A DNA stretch of 64,000 bases from Thermodesulfovibrio yellowstonii DSM 11347 (GCF_000020985.1 NC_011296.1:248001-312000); one strand, 5' to 3'. Positions 30,950 to 39,764 are shown, counted from the first letter of the stretch. Numbers and translations: made by a program. Notes: generated by a model not told the origin, from the letters alone.

Positions 30950-31855
30950 TTATCTCTTGATTAGAGAGTTTTTACCAAGAAGAAGGACAACAGGACTTGC
31001 CACAAAAATGGAAGAGTATGTCCCCACTAAAATTCCCAGTATCATGGCAAGGGCGAAATCATGCAAAACTTCTCCACCGAAAAAGAATAATGCCACTGCT
31101 GCCATTAAAGTTGTAAGTGATGTCACTATAGTTCTTGATAAAACTTCATTTATGCTTTTATTCATCAAAGCTTCAAGAGTCATTGTGCCTTTTGCAACTT
31201 TCCCAAGATTTTCACGAATTCTATCAAATACTACCACCGTATCTGTAAGAGAATAACCGGCGATCGTAAGAAGAGCACTAATAAAAATTAAGTTTATTTC
31301 CTTATCAAGAATATAAAAAATTCCAAGTACCGCCATTACATCATGAAAAGTTGCTACAGTTGCACCAATGGAAAAATGAAATTTAAATCTGATTGCAATA
31401 TAAATAAGAATGCCTGCTGTAGCTGCTAAAATTGCAAAAAGAGCATCCCTTTTTGTTCTTTCACCTATTTTAGGTCCTATCTCAGTAACTGATTCAATAA
31501 TAGGCTCTTTAGCAGTGAGATTTTCTTTTAATGCTTTTTCAATGGTATCCTGTATGCCTTCCTGCTGTTTTTTAAGTTTTATAAGAATCTTTTTTTCTGT
31601 TGGCAGTTCCTGTATATCTGCATCCTTTATCCCTGCCTTATCTAAAACAGTTCTTACTTCAGCAAGGGTTACAGGTTGGGAAAATCTTATCTGAAGACTT
31701 AAACCTCCTGCAAAATCTACTCCAAGATTTGCTTTACCTGCATGAATCTGAAATATAGCAAATATACCAAGAATTATCATTATGCATGAAAGCGCCAGGG
31801 CAATATATTTTTTCCCAAGAAAATCAATATTTGTCTTGCCAAGAATCTGTATCAT
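30950..31855 (-). CDS. secF: Protein translocase subunit SecF
   Basis: Inner-membrane RND-type component that pulls secreted proteins across using the proton gradient. 301 residues, six membrane helices. The short periplasmic domain begins [13 protein letters not shown]. The helix [28 protein letters not shown] and the [13 protein letters not shown] motif are diagnostic. It overlaps secD by four bases. Confidence 0.95.
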
Positions 31856-33474
31856 ATGCTCAGGCTCTTACGCTCCTTTCCTATGTATATGAAGTCAAAA
31901 ACTGTTTTCGTTCCAATTAAAGCAGTAAAAAGATTTATAGCAACGCCCAAGGACAGAGTAACAGCAAAACCTTTTATAGGTCCAGAACCAAAATGGAAAA
32001 GCACTGCTGCTGTAATAAGCGTTGTCACATGAGAGTCAAAGATGGTCCAGAATGCCTTTTTATAACCTGTTTCTATAGCTGCCTTAGGAGTTTTGCCCAG
32101 TCTCAATTCTTCTCTTATTCTTTCAAACATGAGCACGTTTGAATCTACAGCCATGCCAACTGCAAGAGCAATGCCTGCAATGCCTGGTAATGTTAGTGTA
32201 GCATTCAAAGCAGCTAATGCACCAATAAGAAGAATAATATTAAGTATCAGAGCAAAATCAGCGATAACTCCACTTAGACGATAATAGATAATCATAAACA
32301 GAGAAACAAAAATTGATGCTATGATTACAGCCATTTTCCCTGCTTCAATTGAGTCTTTACCCAATGTTGGACCAACTGTCACATTTTGAATAAGCTTTAC
32401 AGGTGCTGGAAGCGCACCTGCTCTTAAGACTATTGCCAAATCTTTAGCTTCTTCAAGAGTGAAACTACCTGAAATCTGGGCATTACCACCTTCAATTTTT
32501 TCTTGAATTACAGGAGCTGAATAGAGATTCCCATCAAGTATTATTGCAAGTCTTCTCTTTACATATTTACCTGTGATATCTTCAAAAATTTTTGCTCCTG
32601 CGTCATTGAATCTTAAAGATACATAGGGTTCATTAAATCTCTGGTCAATACTTACATGAGCCTCTGCAAGAAGGTCACCTGTAAGAAGCACATCTTTTTT
32701 GACAATATATGGTCTTTTATAAACCTCTCCTGTTTCTTTGTTTACAATCTTCTGGAAAACTATTTCATCGCTTTCTGGAAGCTTAGACTTCCATTGATTT
32801 AAAAAAGTATCTTCCTCTCCAGCCTTTATTAATGAAGGAAGTTGTTTCCAGAGAGTTGTTTCCTCATCAAGAAGTTTAAACTCAAGCTGGGCTGTTTTTC
32901 CTATTATTTCAAGAGCTTTTTTGGGGTCCTTTACCCCTGGCAGTTGCACAACAATCTCATTTTCTCCCTGTTTGTGAATTGCAGGCTCTGCAACCCCGAG
33001 TTGGTCAATTCTATTACGAATTACTTCTATTGCCTGCTCAACTGATGTTGTTTCAACTCTTTTAAAGGCAGTTTCTGGAAGTTCGCAGATAATATTGCCA
33101 CCATGTTCAGAAATTGAAAGGTCTGCATAGTTTTCTTTAATAATTTTTTTAACATCTTCATTCACAGGCTGAATAAATATCTTTTCTCCTTGAACTTTTA
33201 CAGAAGGTTTTAGCCCCTTTTTTTCAAGAAGGCTCTGAAGATGCATGCCAATTCTCTCAACTGTTATTTCTCTTGCTCTTTTGAGGTCAACCTCAAAAAT
33301 CAGATGAGAACCACCTCTAAGGTCAAGTCCGAGAACAATTCCTTTGTGTGGAAGATTCTTTTTCCACCACCCAGGCATATAGCTAAACAAAGGTGTATTC
33401 GGTAAAAAGAAAATAATTGCAAGAATAACAGTAAAGGCAATAAGAGCTATTCTAAGGTATATGCCTTTTCTCAT
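31852..33474 (-). CDS. secD: Protein translocase subunit SecD
   Basis: Partner of SecF. 540 residues. One N-terminal membrane helix is followed by [16 protein letters not shown] (D1 motif), a large periplasmic domain with [24 protein letters not shown], and five C-terminal helices with [22 protein letters not shown]. It is between yajC and secF, forming the standard yajC-secD-secF set. Confidence 0.96.
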
Positions 33475-33483
33475 GAAAACTTA

Positions 33484-33834
33484 TTAATCCTCGTCTGTTG
33501 CAGGTCTTAGTGCAGCGATTGACTGCTTTGAAAATTTTAATTTCACATTTTCAGCAACCTTAAGAATCACTGTATTTGGATTTACACTATCTACTACACC
33601 GTAAAGTCCACCCACTGTTATTACCTTATCGCCTCTTTTAAGATTTTCAAGCATCTGCCTATGTTCTTTTGCTCTTTTTTGCTGTGGTCTAATTAGAAGA
33701 AAATAGAAGACAACAATAATTAATACCAGGGGTAAAAGGCTTGCAACGAGACTCATTATTGGATCTCCTTGACCGCCACCTTGAGGTGCAGGTCCCATTG
33801 CAAAAGCATCTGTTATTAAATTCAATAAATACAT
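33484..33834 (-). CDS. yajC: Preprotein translocase subunit YajC
   Basis: Single-pass membrane protein of the SecDF-YajC complex. 116 residues. Gly/Gln-rich lead, one helix (LLPLVLIIVVFYFLLIRPQ), then KRAKEHRQMLENLKRGDKVITVGGLYGVV, the family signature. A GGAGGTG site precedes the ATG. It is likely the first gene of the yajC-secD-secF-recJ-panB-tyrS transcript. Confidence 0.94.
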   Translation of the reverse strand: MYLLNLITDAFAMGPAPQGGGQGDPIMSLVASLLPLVLIIVVFYFLLIRPQQKRAKEHRQMLENLKRGDKVITVGGLYGVVDSVNPNTVILKVAENVKLKFSKQSIAALRPATDED

Positions 33835-33929
33835 AATTCACCTCCGAAAATTTTTAAATCTTTTTATAGTAGCAATCTTGAACAAAAAATGGCAAGTTAT
33901 ATAAGCTTTTTCTTATTTACCGATAAAAT

Positions 33930-34733
33930 TTATTCTATTTTGACAGTTTCTCCTATTTTTATTTTTAAAATTTTTGTTTGAATTTTTTGCTCTGCGATTT
34001 CTTTTTCAAACTCTTCAACAGTTCCGTTAAGCATAGGAAAAGTGCCAAAGTGCATGGGGATTACCATCTTTGGATTAACAAATTTTGTTGCAATAGCTGC
34101 TCTTTTTGGTCCCATGGTGAATTTATCTCCAATACATACCATCATAATGTCAACTTTGTACATTAAGCCAAGTAGTTTCATGTCCTCAAATAAATCAGTA
34201 TCTCCTGTATGATAGAGTGTTGGTCCATTTTTTATTGAAATTAAGAAACCACCAGGATTTCCTCCATAAATAAGACTTTTGGGTGAATCTGGAATTTCTA
34301 AAGCAGAACTATGAACTGCTGGCACAAATAGAATTTTAACTTCTCCGTTAAGCAGAGTTATTTCTCCACCAAAATTACCTGTAGTTTCATAGCCAAACTG
34401 TTTTTCAGGATATCCTGCATATTTAACTATAGCTTTCCCTAAATCATATGTAGCAACAAGTTTAGCCCCTGTTTCCTTAGCTATTTCTATAGAATTTCCA
34501 ATGTGGTCTCCGTGAGCATGGGTTAATAGAATAAGATCAACTTTAGGGAGTTCTTTTAGATGTCTTTTACCTTCTTTATTTGCAGGGTTAGTAAGCCATG
34601 GGTCTATTAGTAATACTTTGCCATTTGGAGTCTGGATTTTGAAACTTGAATGTCCATACCATGTTATTTCCGTAGCTCCAAAGGAGGCTACAGGTAAAAG
34701 AATAATCAACAATAGAAAAATTAATTTTTTCAT
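33930..34733 (-). CDS. Exported metallo-beta-lactamase-fold hydrolase (UPF0173-like)
   Basis: Zinc hydrolase fold. The internal ATG (34731-34733) has an ideal AGGAGG site, giving 267 residues and a clean signal peptide (KLIFLLLIILLPVASFGA). The metal motif is THAHGDHIG, with further ligands in YHTGDTD and IPMHFGTFP, matching the UPF0173 subgroup that is related to UlaG/AIM-type enzymes. Family members are normally cytoplasmic, so a signal peptide is notable. Substrate unknown. It stands alone, about 100 bases from yajC. Confidence 0.83.
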   Translation of the reverse strand: MKKLIFLLLIILLPVASFGATEITWYGHSSFKIQTPNGKVLLIDPWLTNPANKEGKRHLKELPKVDLILLTHAHGDHIGNSIEIAKETGAKLVATYDLGKAIVKYAGYPEKQFGYETTGNFGGEITLLNGEVKILFVPAVHSSALEIPDSPKSLIYGGNPGGFLISIKNGPTLYHTGDTDLFEDMKLLGLMYKVDIMMVCIGDKFTMGPKRAAIATKFVNPKMVIPMHFGTFPMLNGTVEEFEKEIAEQKIQTKILKIKIGETVKIE

Positions 34734-34853
34734 GATATTCCTCCTATACAAGAGAATATAGTTTTTAATTATATCAAAAATAATTTAGAAACAATCCAAT
34801 ACTTTCAAAATAAAGTGTGGTCAAAAAAATTATAACCCTTAGTTTGTAACAAC

Positions 34854-35249
34854 TTAAATGCTGTGTAACATGTAAATTATTAAAAAAACAGCTATTGCAA
34901 GGAGAGAAATCACAAGGAGGATATCAAGCAAAACTGAATGCTGATAGGTGTCTTCATCAATCTGTTTTTCAACTTTTTTATATCTGATAAAAGCAAGAAA
35001 ACCCATAATAGCTCCAAGAGCAACCAAGAATATACCAAAGAATGAAGAGTATCCTGAATGAGGCATTGTGGAGATTTCTTTGCCAATAAAAATAGAAAAC
35101 TGTTTTACAAAAAGAGCAAACTTTTCAACAACAAATCCAAATGCCATTATCCCAATACTTGTTCTTATCCATGCAAGAAAGGTTCTTTCATTTGCAAGAT
35201 GAACTCTTCTGTTACGGATTTTTGGATGAATGTTTTCCTGTTCATTCAT
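34854..35249 (-). CDS. DUF202 (YidH-like) membrane protein
   Basis: 131 residues with three membrane helices. The N-terminal block HLANERTFLAWIRTSIGIMAFGFVVEKF is the DUF202 hallmark. The last helix ends the protein (LLVISLLAIAVFLIIYML). The function of DUF202 proteins in bacteria is unknown. It is the last chromosomal gene before the integrated element. The 213 bases that follow hold no recognisable gene. Confidence 0.87.
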   Translation of the reverse strand: MNEQENIHPKIRNRRVHLANERTFLAWIRTSIGIMAFGFVVEKFALFVKQFSIFIGKEISTMPHSGYSSFFGIFLVALGAIMGFLAFIRYKKVEKQIDEDTYQHSVLLDILLVISLLAIAVFLIIYMLHSI

Positions 35250-35462
35250 TTTTTAATTCTAAAATAAATATTAAAAAAACCACAATGAAATATTAATCAG
35301 CCGTAGTGTAAAATATCATCATAGTATCATTGTATATAGTCATTTTAGAACTTGTTGAGCAACTATTCGTAACTATTATGTATCTCTAATATCAAAAACT
35401 AAATTCCTGAATTAAAATTTTTTAGGAGTGTGTCACTTGGTGCAAACCCTTGAGAAATAAAA

Positions 35463-35504
35463 TGGAGCTGATGGGAGTCGAACCCACGACCTCTTGAATG
35501 CCAT
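35463..35504. repeat. Left attachment site (42-bp tRNA-Ala 3' fragment)
   Basis: Identical over 42 bp to positions 59742-59783 inside the intact tRNA-Ala gene, covering the acceptor 3' strand, T arm and anticodon stem up to the anticodon. On the minus strand the bases after the discriminator A are not CCA, unlike the right copy. Confidence 0.92.
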
Positions 35505-35556
35505 AAAACAACAAAACTCAGAACTTGGCTTATTTGCTTGATTTTTGATTGTGAAA

Positions 35557-35597
35557 AATCACAGTTTTTGGATAAGTTTATCACAGTTTTATCACAC
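35557..35597. promoter_or_regulatory. Left arm-type integrase binding sites
   Basis: Three TCACA-containing direct repeats: AATCACAG, TTATCACAG (35578-35586) and TTATCACA (35589-35596). The same TATCACA-A/G-TTT repeat occurs three times at the right end (59661-59690), as expected for tyrosine-integrase arm sites. Confidence 0.55.
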
Positions 35598-35601
35598 TAT
35601 C

Positions 35602-35868
35602 TTACCTAAATAATTGAGCATGTGAACCAATATCTATAAGCCTTATTTCGTCTTCAAAAGCCTGATATATCAGCAACAAATCATTTTTTAAGTGACATTC
35701 CCTAAATTCTCTTAAATCTCCACTTAATTGATGATCTCTGAATTTTCTCTCAAGTTTTCCACCCTTAAGTAATTTATCTACAACATACTTGAAAATCTCA
35801 TCATCCTTGTCAGATACTCTCTTTTTGTAATGTTTAAGGAATCTCTTTGTAGTGGTGAGTTTTTTCAA
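35602..35868 (-). CDS. YafQ/RelE-type mRNA interferase toxin
   Basis: Type II toxin of the RelE/ParE superfamily, YafQ branch, expected to cut mRNA at the ribosome. 88 residues. Features are TKRFLKHYKKRVS, the ERKFRDHQLSGDLREFRECHLKNDLLLIYQ core and the terminal RLIDIGSHAQLF, which holds the conserved histidine near the C-terminus. Translation appears to start at TTG, six bases after the antitoxin stop, without a strong ribosome-binding site. That would keep toxin synthesis low and coupled to the antitoxin. Confidence 0.85.
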   Translation of the reverse strand: MKKLTTTKRFLKHYKKRVSDKDDEIFKYVVDKLLKGGKLERKFRDHQLSGDLREFRECHLKNDLLLIYQAFEDEIRLIDIGSHAQLFR

Positions 35869-35874
35869 GGAGTG

Positions 35875-36108
35875 CTATTTTCTGATTTCTTTCAAGAGTT
35901 CTTCAGTGTTTTTAAAGGCAACAACCTTACCTTTTCTGGATTCCTCAATAGCTTTTTTAAGCTCTTTACCAGCTTCTAAAGGAAGTTTTTTCTCCTTCAC
36001 AATCTGCCTTAACAGCATATTAATCCCTTCATTTAAAGAAAGATTATACTTTTTAAATACTTTCTTTGCTTTTTCCTGTAAATCCTTATCTATCATCAAG
36101 CTTTCCAT
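35875..36108 (-). CDS. DinJ/RelB-type antitoxin
   Basis: 77 residues. The ribbon-helix-helix N-terminal half (DKDLQEKAKKVFKKYNLSLNEGINMLLRQIVKEKKLP) is typical of DinJ/RelB. The charged C-terminal tail should wrap the toxin. The first ATG has no clear ribosome-binding site; the internal ATG at 36096 is preceded by GGAAAG and may be the real start. It partners the toxin immediately downstream and should autoregulate the pair. Confidence 0.8.
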   Translation of the reverse strand: MESLMIDKDLQEKAKKVFKKYNLSLNEGINMLLRQIVKEKKLPLEAGKELKKAIEESRKGKVVAFKNTEELLKEIRK

Positions 36109-36144
36109 ACTTTATTTTACCCCGCCAGAGAGAGAAAATCAATC

Positions 36145-36163
36145 GGTGGAAAAATTTTCCACC
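36145..36163 (-). terminator. Hairpin after the repressor gene
   Basis: Nine-base perfect arms GGTGGAAAA/TTTTCCACC with a one-base centre lie two bases past the repressor stop. On the minus strand the 3' side continues GATTGATTTT. It separates the repressor from the toxin-antitoxin pair. Confidence 0.45.
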
Positions 36164-36164
36164 A

Positions 36165-37202
36165 CTACATAAACCCATACTTTTCGATGTAACACATTTG
36201 CAACCACTGCCAGAGTTTTGTGTTTTCTTTAATCTTTTTAAAGCACTCTCGTAAACATTCGAATTCCTTAAGTGACAAAGACAATGTGATATCTTTTTGT
36301 TTTATATTAGCCAGCTTCTCATACTCAGTATAAAAAATTTCATAGTCAAGCATTTTCTTTTTTTCATCGTTTTTGATATTGAGAACAGTAGATATAAATC
36401 CAAACAACTTCTCTTTCTCAAACTCAATAAATCCCTTGCCAGCAAAATCAAGCACAAAATGACCATCAAAACTGAGTTTTATTCTTTCAGCTTCAAACAC
36501 ACCCCTTGGGATTTGTTTCTCATATTCTACCAAAGCATTTTTGTTTTGTTTGAAATTTTTTAAAACTTCCAAATCAATGTAAATACTCTCTAGGGGAACT
36601 AACTTTTTCTCATGCATAGTAGCCGCAATAAAAACATACATACCCCAATCCTGAATTAGTTTTTGAAGTTCACTTTTAAGCTCTTCAGTTATATCAAAAT
36701 CTCTTTCAACAATATAATTTGTGATGTAAGCAATCATCTTATCCATAAGCCTACCCCATGCAACACTCTCATTTTTGATTGCTTTTTTGTATTTTTCTAA
36801 TTCATTTTCAGAAACAAGAGAAAATTTAGACAAAATTTCAAAAACATAAATAGCTATATCTTTTGATACAGAAAAATCTTTAAAAAAAGAGTACACGTTC
36901 TGAACTTGTGATAAAATGTAGAAAATTTCTTCTATACTGTATTTGTCTTTGCTTTTTAAAACACTTAAAGCTTTTTCAGAATCTGCAAAAATTAAACCCT
37001 CGCCAGTTTCTAACCATTTTTTTGATATACCCACCTCTTTCTCTAATACCATTAAAGTTTGTGGAGACGGTTTTCTAATTCCTGCCTCAATTTGAGCTAA
37101 AAAGCTTCTGTTAAGCGATAGAAACCCCGCCAATCTTTCTTGTGTTACCCCCAATATGTTTCTCAACTTTAAAAGCCTCTCAGCTATTGTCATCTTCATC
37201 AC
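36165..37202 (-). CDS. XRE-family repressor with long C-terminal domain
   Basis: 345 residues. The N-terminal helix-turn-helix (about 6-65: RLLKLRNILGVTQERLAGFLSLNRSFLAQIEAGIRKPSPQTL) is of the XRE/Cro type. The remaining 280 residues are mostly helical and not recognised. No LexA-type Ser-Lys protease motif is visible, so induction is probably not by self-cleavage. Divergent from the 37341 gene, with three GTTAC-N3-GTAAC palindromes between them. It is the likely master repressor of the element. Confidence 0.82.
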   Translation of the reverse strand: MMKMTIAERLLKLRNILGVTQERLAGFLSLNRSFLAQIEAGIRKPSPQTLMVLEKEVGISKKWLETGEGLIFADSEKALSVLKSKDKYSIEEIFYILSQVQNVYSFFKDFSVSKDIAIYVFEILSKFSLVSENELEKYKKAIKNESVAWGRLMDKMIAYITNYIVERDFDITEELKSELQKLIQDWGMYVFIAATMHEKKLVPLESIYIDLEVLKNFKQNKNALVEYEKQIPRGVFEAERIKLSFDGHFVLDFAGKGFIEFEKEKLFGFISTVLNIKNDEKKKMLDYEIFYTEYEKLANIKQKDITLSLSLKEFECLRECFKKIKENTKLWQWLQMCYIEKYGFM

Positions 37203-37205
37203 CTC

Positions 37206-37224
37206 CTACTATACATAATGCAAT
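37206..37224 (-). promoter_or_regulatory. TGCATTA...TATAG motif before the repressor
   Basis: On the minus strand TGCATTATGTATAGTAG runs straight into the AGGAGG site of the repressor gene. It is one of ten copies of the element-wide motif and the only one in this orientation. Confidence 0.45.
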
Positions 37225-37239
37225 CAAGTATAACACATC

Positions 37240-37359
37240 TGTTACATTGTAACAAAATTTTATACCCCTATAAAAATTTTAAATCAAAAAAATAGCAAAT
37301 CCTCTTGACATGTTACTTTGTAACATGATAGATTAAAGACATGAAGTTACAAAGTAACA
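37240..37359. promoter_or_regulatory. Three-operator switch region (GTTAC-N3-GTAAC)
   Basis: Operators TGTTACATTGTAACA (37240-37254), TGTTACTTTGTAACA (37311-37325) and AGTTACAAAGTAACA (37345-37359). The middle one starts right after a TTGACA -35 box (37305-37310). An 18-base spacer leads to TAGATT (37329-37334), so the transcript start falls at or near the ATG at 37341. The third operator covers codons 2-6 of that gene. The layout resembles a CI/Cro-type switch and predicts a leaderless mRNA. Confidence 0.72.
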
Positions 37360-37910
37360 TAAATGAGTATATAAGACAAATACAAGAGCAGTGTAAAAAA
37401 TATGCCTCCAAACACTACTACCCTGTCAGGGCAGGCAGGGATGATATCACATATGAGGATGTGACACAGGAAATGCTCAAGATAGCATGGCAGTCATACA
37501 GGAATGGCAATGGGCTTTCTAAAGTAATCTTGGAGAAAAAACTTATACCAAGATGGCAGCTGGATTTGATTTTTCAAAATGCTTTGAGAAACTTAAAAAT
37601 TACAGATATTCCAGATACAGAATCAGCCCCCGAACCAGCCAAAGTGGTTTTAGACGAAAATGGAGAAGTCATAGATTTCTACTATCCCAATATTCCTGAC
37701 CCCCTGAGACAAGATGAGGAGGAGTCAATTATAAATAGTATGTCTTTAGCCGAAAAACAAAAGTGGTTAGAAGAGATTCAAAGGCTCAAAAAGTTAGGCT
37801 ACTCTGATACGGAAATTATTAGCATGCTTACTCCTGCAGCTCAAGCTCAGAAAAGGAATCAGAAAGAAAATCTTATTTCAAATATTTCAAAGCAGGAGGT
37901 TTTGTTTTGA
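37341..37910 (+). CDS. Early regulatory protein, possibly sigma-factor-like
   Basis: 189 residues, first gene opposite the repressor, in the position of Cro or an activator. The segment DITYEDVTQEMLKIAWQSYRNG recalls sigma-70 region 2, and EKQKWLEEIQRLKKLGYSDTEIISML recalls a region-4-type helix-turn-helix, separated by a Pro/Glu-rich linker. These similarities are by eye and weak; it may instead be an unrelated DNA-binding protein. Transcription should start at or next to the ATG under repressor control. Confidence 0.5.
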   Translation: MKLQSNINEYIRQIQEQCKKYASKHYYPVRAGRDDITYEDVTQEMLKIAWQSYRNGNGLSKVILEKKLIPRWQLDLIFQNALRNLKITDIPDTESAPEPAKVVLDENGEVIDFYYPNIPDPLRQDEEESIINSMSLAEKQKWLEEIQRLKKLGYSDTEIISMLTPAAQAQKRNQKENLISNISKQEVLF

Positions 37911-37912
37911 AT

Positions 37913-37931
37913 TGCATTATTACATATAGCA
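37913..37931 (+). promoter_or_regulatory. TGCATTA...TATAG motif before the RHH gene
   Basis: TGCATTATTACATATAGCA begins three bases after the 37341 gene stop and lies 25 bases before the RHH gene ATG, which has an AGAGGAGG site. No -35 box is seen. Confidence 0.5.
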
Positions 37932-37956
37932 TACATTGAAATAAGAGGAGGTAAAA

Positions 37957-38124
37957 ATGAGGAGAGAAGTAACAACGATTAGGCTTTCAAAAGAGATCAG
38001 AAACATTCTCACCCACACTGCTAAAAAATCTGGCAGAACTCTATCTGAACTGGTCAGAGAGGCAGTCCACGACTGGATTGAAAAACGTGAAAAAGAAAAG
38101 GCAGCCTCTAAGAGGACTGCCTAA
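37957..38124 (+). CDS. Small ribbon-helix-helix (CopG/Arc-type) DNA-binding protein
   Basis: 55 residues, translated as RREVTTIRLSKEIRNILTHTAKKSGRTLSELVREAVHDWIEKRE plus a basic tail. The beta-strand TTIRLS followed by two helices is the RHH fold. Such small proteins control replication or copy number in plasmids (CopG-like). It is preceded by an AGAGGAGGT site and a copy of the shared motif, and followed 22 bases later by the VapE helicase gene. A role in regulating replication is inferred from position. Confidence 0.72.
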   Translation: MRREVTTIRLSKEIRNILTHTAKKSGRTLSELVREAVHDWIEKREKEKAASKRTA

Positions 38125-38146
38125 AAACTGAGAAAGGAGTTGCTAC

Positions 38147-39361
38147 ATGTCTCAAACCCAAAAAAAGATTATCAATTTTAGGACCGAAAAGTCAAGTCAG
38201 GACATTATTGACGATGCAATAAGAAAAAGATATTCAAAAAAACCCCTCACTATTGAAAGAGTTGCTTCAATTATTTCTGGTATCACCATGGCGCATGAAA
38301 AGCCAAATTATGACGAATTTCACGTGAAATTTTTCTGGGGAGAAAGAGTGCATGACGAAGAAATTGAGATTACAATGCATGCCAAAGCAGAGGAATCAAT
38401 TGGAGGAAAAAGAATCCCCATTGAGGTATTCAGAGAAGCCATATCATATCTTGCATATCAAAGGAAAAGAGATAGACTTAAAGAGTATCTTCTTAAATGC
38501 AAAGAGAAGTGGGAAAAAGACAGAATTAACAGACTGGAACATTTTTTTGCAGATGTGTTTGGAGTGCCAAGAGACAAGTATTCTATGACAGTTGCCAAAA
38601 ATTTTTTTCTATCAGCTGTTGCAAGAGCTCTAAATCCAGGTTGCTTTCAAAAATATGTTCTGGTGATACAGGGTCCGCAAAACTGGAGTAAATCCAGAGT
38701 CATAGCAACGCTTGGGGGAGAATTCTACCGGGAACTGAACGTATCTGTTACTACTGAAAAAGATTTTTACATGGCCATCCAGGGAGTTTGGATCATTGAG
38801 ATACCCGAAAATGATGCTTTCAGAAAAGCTCACAACAGCCGAACCAAAGCTGTTATATCTTCTACCACTGATAGATTCCGACCACCATATTCCCGTGTTG
38901 TCCGTGACTTTCCAAGAAGATGTATCTTTGTGATCAGCACTAACGAGGAGACTGTATACGAAGATCCCTCAGGAGGCAGCAGATTCTGGCCTGTGAAAAT
39001 ATGCCACCCCGGAAATGTTGAATATGTCCAGAACACCAGAGACCTGCTCTGGGGAGAGGCTACATACAGGTACTTACAGGGAGAGTCATACTGGGAAATG
39101 CCTGAACAAGTAGAAAAAGAGCAAGAACGGGTGAGGAGACATGATGAGTGGGAATCTATTATTTCTGATTATATCGCTTTAAATAATATACATGAAATAA
39201 CAATAACTAAAATAGCTAAACTTGCTTTAGGAATAGAAGCCAAAGACTTGCACAGACACCAGCAGGATAGAATTTCCAACTGTTTGTCTGTTTTAGGCTT
39301 CGAAAAAAGGGTTGTATGGAGAGACAACAAAACAAAAAAGATATGGATAAAAAAATCATGA
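38147..39361 (+). CDS. VapE/VirE-family replicative helicase-like ATPase
   Basis: 404 residues. The P-loop region VLVIQGPQNWSKSRVIATLGG, the GVWIIEIPEND Walker B region, KAVISSTTDRFRPPYSRVV and the GGSRFWPV motif place it in the virulence-associated E (PF05272) family, a superfamily 3-like helicase of satellite phages and mobile elements. The Walker A reads GPQNWSKS, where most members have a glycine before the lysine. The C-terminal 80 residues look like a winged helix. Directly downstream lies an iteron array, suggesting that it drives replication of the excised element. Confidence 0.82.
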   Translation: MSQTQKKIINFRTEKSSQDIIDDAIRKRYSKKPLTIERVASIISGITMAHEKPNYDEFHVKFFWGERVHDEEIEITMHAKAEESIGGKRIPIEVFREAISYLAYQRKRDRLKEYLLKCKEKWEKDRINRLEHFFADVFGVPRDKYSMTVAKNFFLSAVARALNPGCFQKYVLVIQGPQNWSKSRVIATLGGEFYRELNVSVTTEKDFYMAIQGVWIIEIPENDAFRKAHNSRTKAVISSTTDRFRPPYSRVVRDFPRRCIFVISTNEETVYEDPSGGSRFWPVKICHPGNVEYVQNTRDLLWGEATYRYLQGESYWEMPEQVEKEQERVRRHDEWESIISDYIALNNIHEITITKIAKLALGIEAKDLHRHQQDRISNCLSVLGFEKRVVWRDNKTKKIWIKKS

Positions 39362-39377
39362 CATTCTCCCCCAGACC

Positions 39378-39764
39378 TTACCCATCCTTACCCATCTTTC
39401 AGGGGATGGGTAAGGGAAAAGTTATTGAAAAATAAGAACTCTTACCCACCTTACCCATCTTACCCATCTTTTTCTATAAACTTCCCAATTTTTGCAACCA
39501 ATGCTAACTTATTGTTTTTTAAAGCAAAAATCCTTCTATCTTTAGTAAGCACAACTCAATACTTGACTGTAACTAACTGATTTATATACACTTTTTACCA
39601 CTTCTGATTTTCTGGTATTTTTTACCCTCTAAAAAACATAAAAGATGGGTAAGAATCCAGTATTATCAATGGTCTTACCCATCCTTACCCATGTATATAT
39701 ACAATGTATATAGGGTAAGGATTTAGAATTATCAAGCATTTACGGCCTTACCCATCCTTACCCA
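39378..39764. repeat. TTACCCA iteron array
   Basis: Eleven TTACCCA sites: forward at 39378, 39388, 39442, 39451, 39460, 39675, 39685, 39748 and 39758; reverse (TGGGTAA) at 39407 and 39646. Neighbours in a cluster are nine or ten bases apart, about one helical turn. Most extend to CTTACCCATC. Confidence 0.78.

Noticed and set aside
35250-35462. The gap before the element, examined for a small gene or RNA.
   Set aside because: It is AT-rich with no ribosome-binding site, hairpin with T run or clear promoter; nothing could be supported.
35399-35584. A 61-residue minus-strand open frame across the left attachment site.
   Set aside because: It is formed by the tRNA fragment and flanking DNA joined by integration, so it cannot be an evolved gene.
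39378-39764. Iteron array considered as a CRISPR array.
   Set aside because: Repeats are only seven to ten bases, spacing is about one helical turn, both orientations occur, and no cas gene is near.
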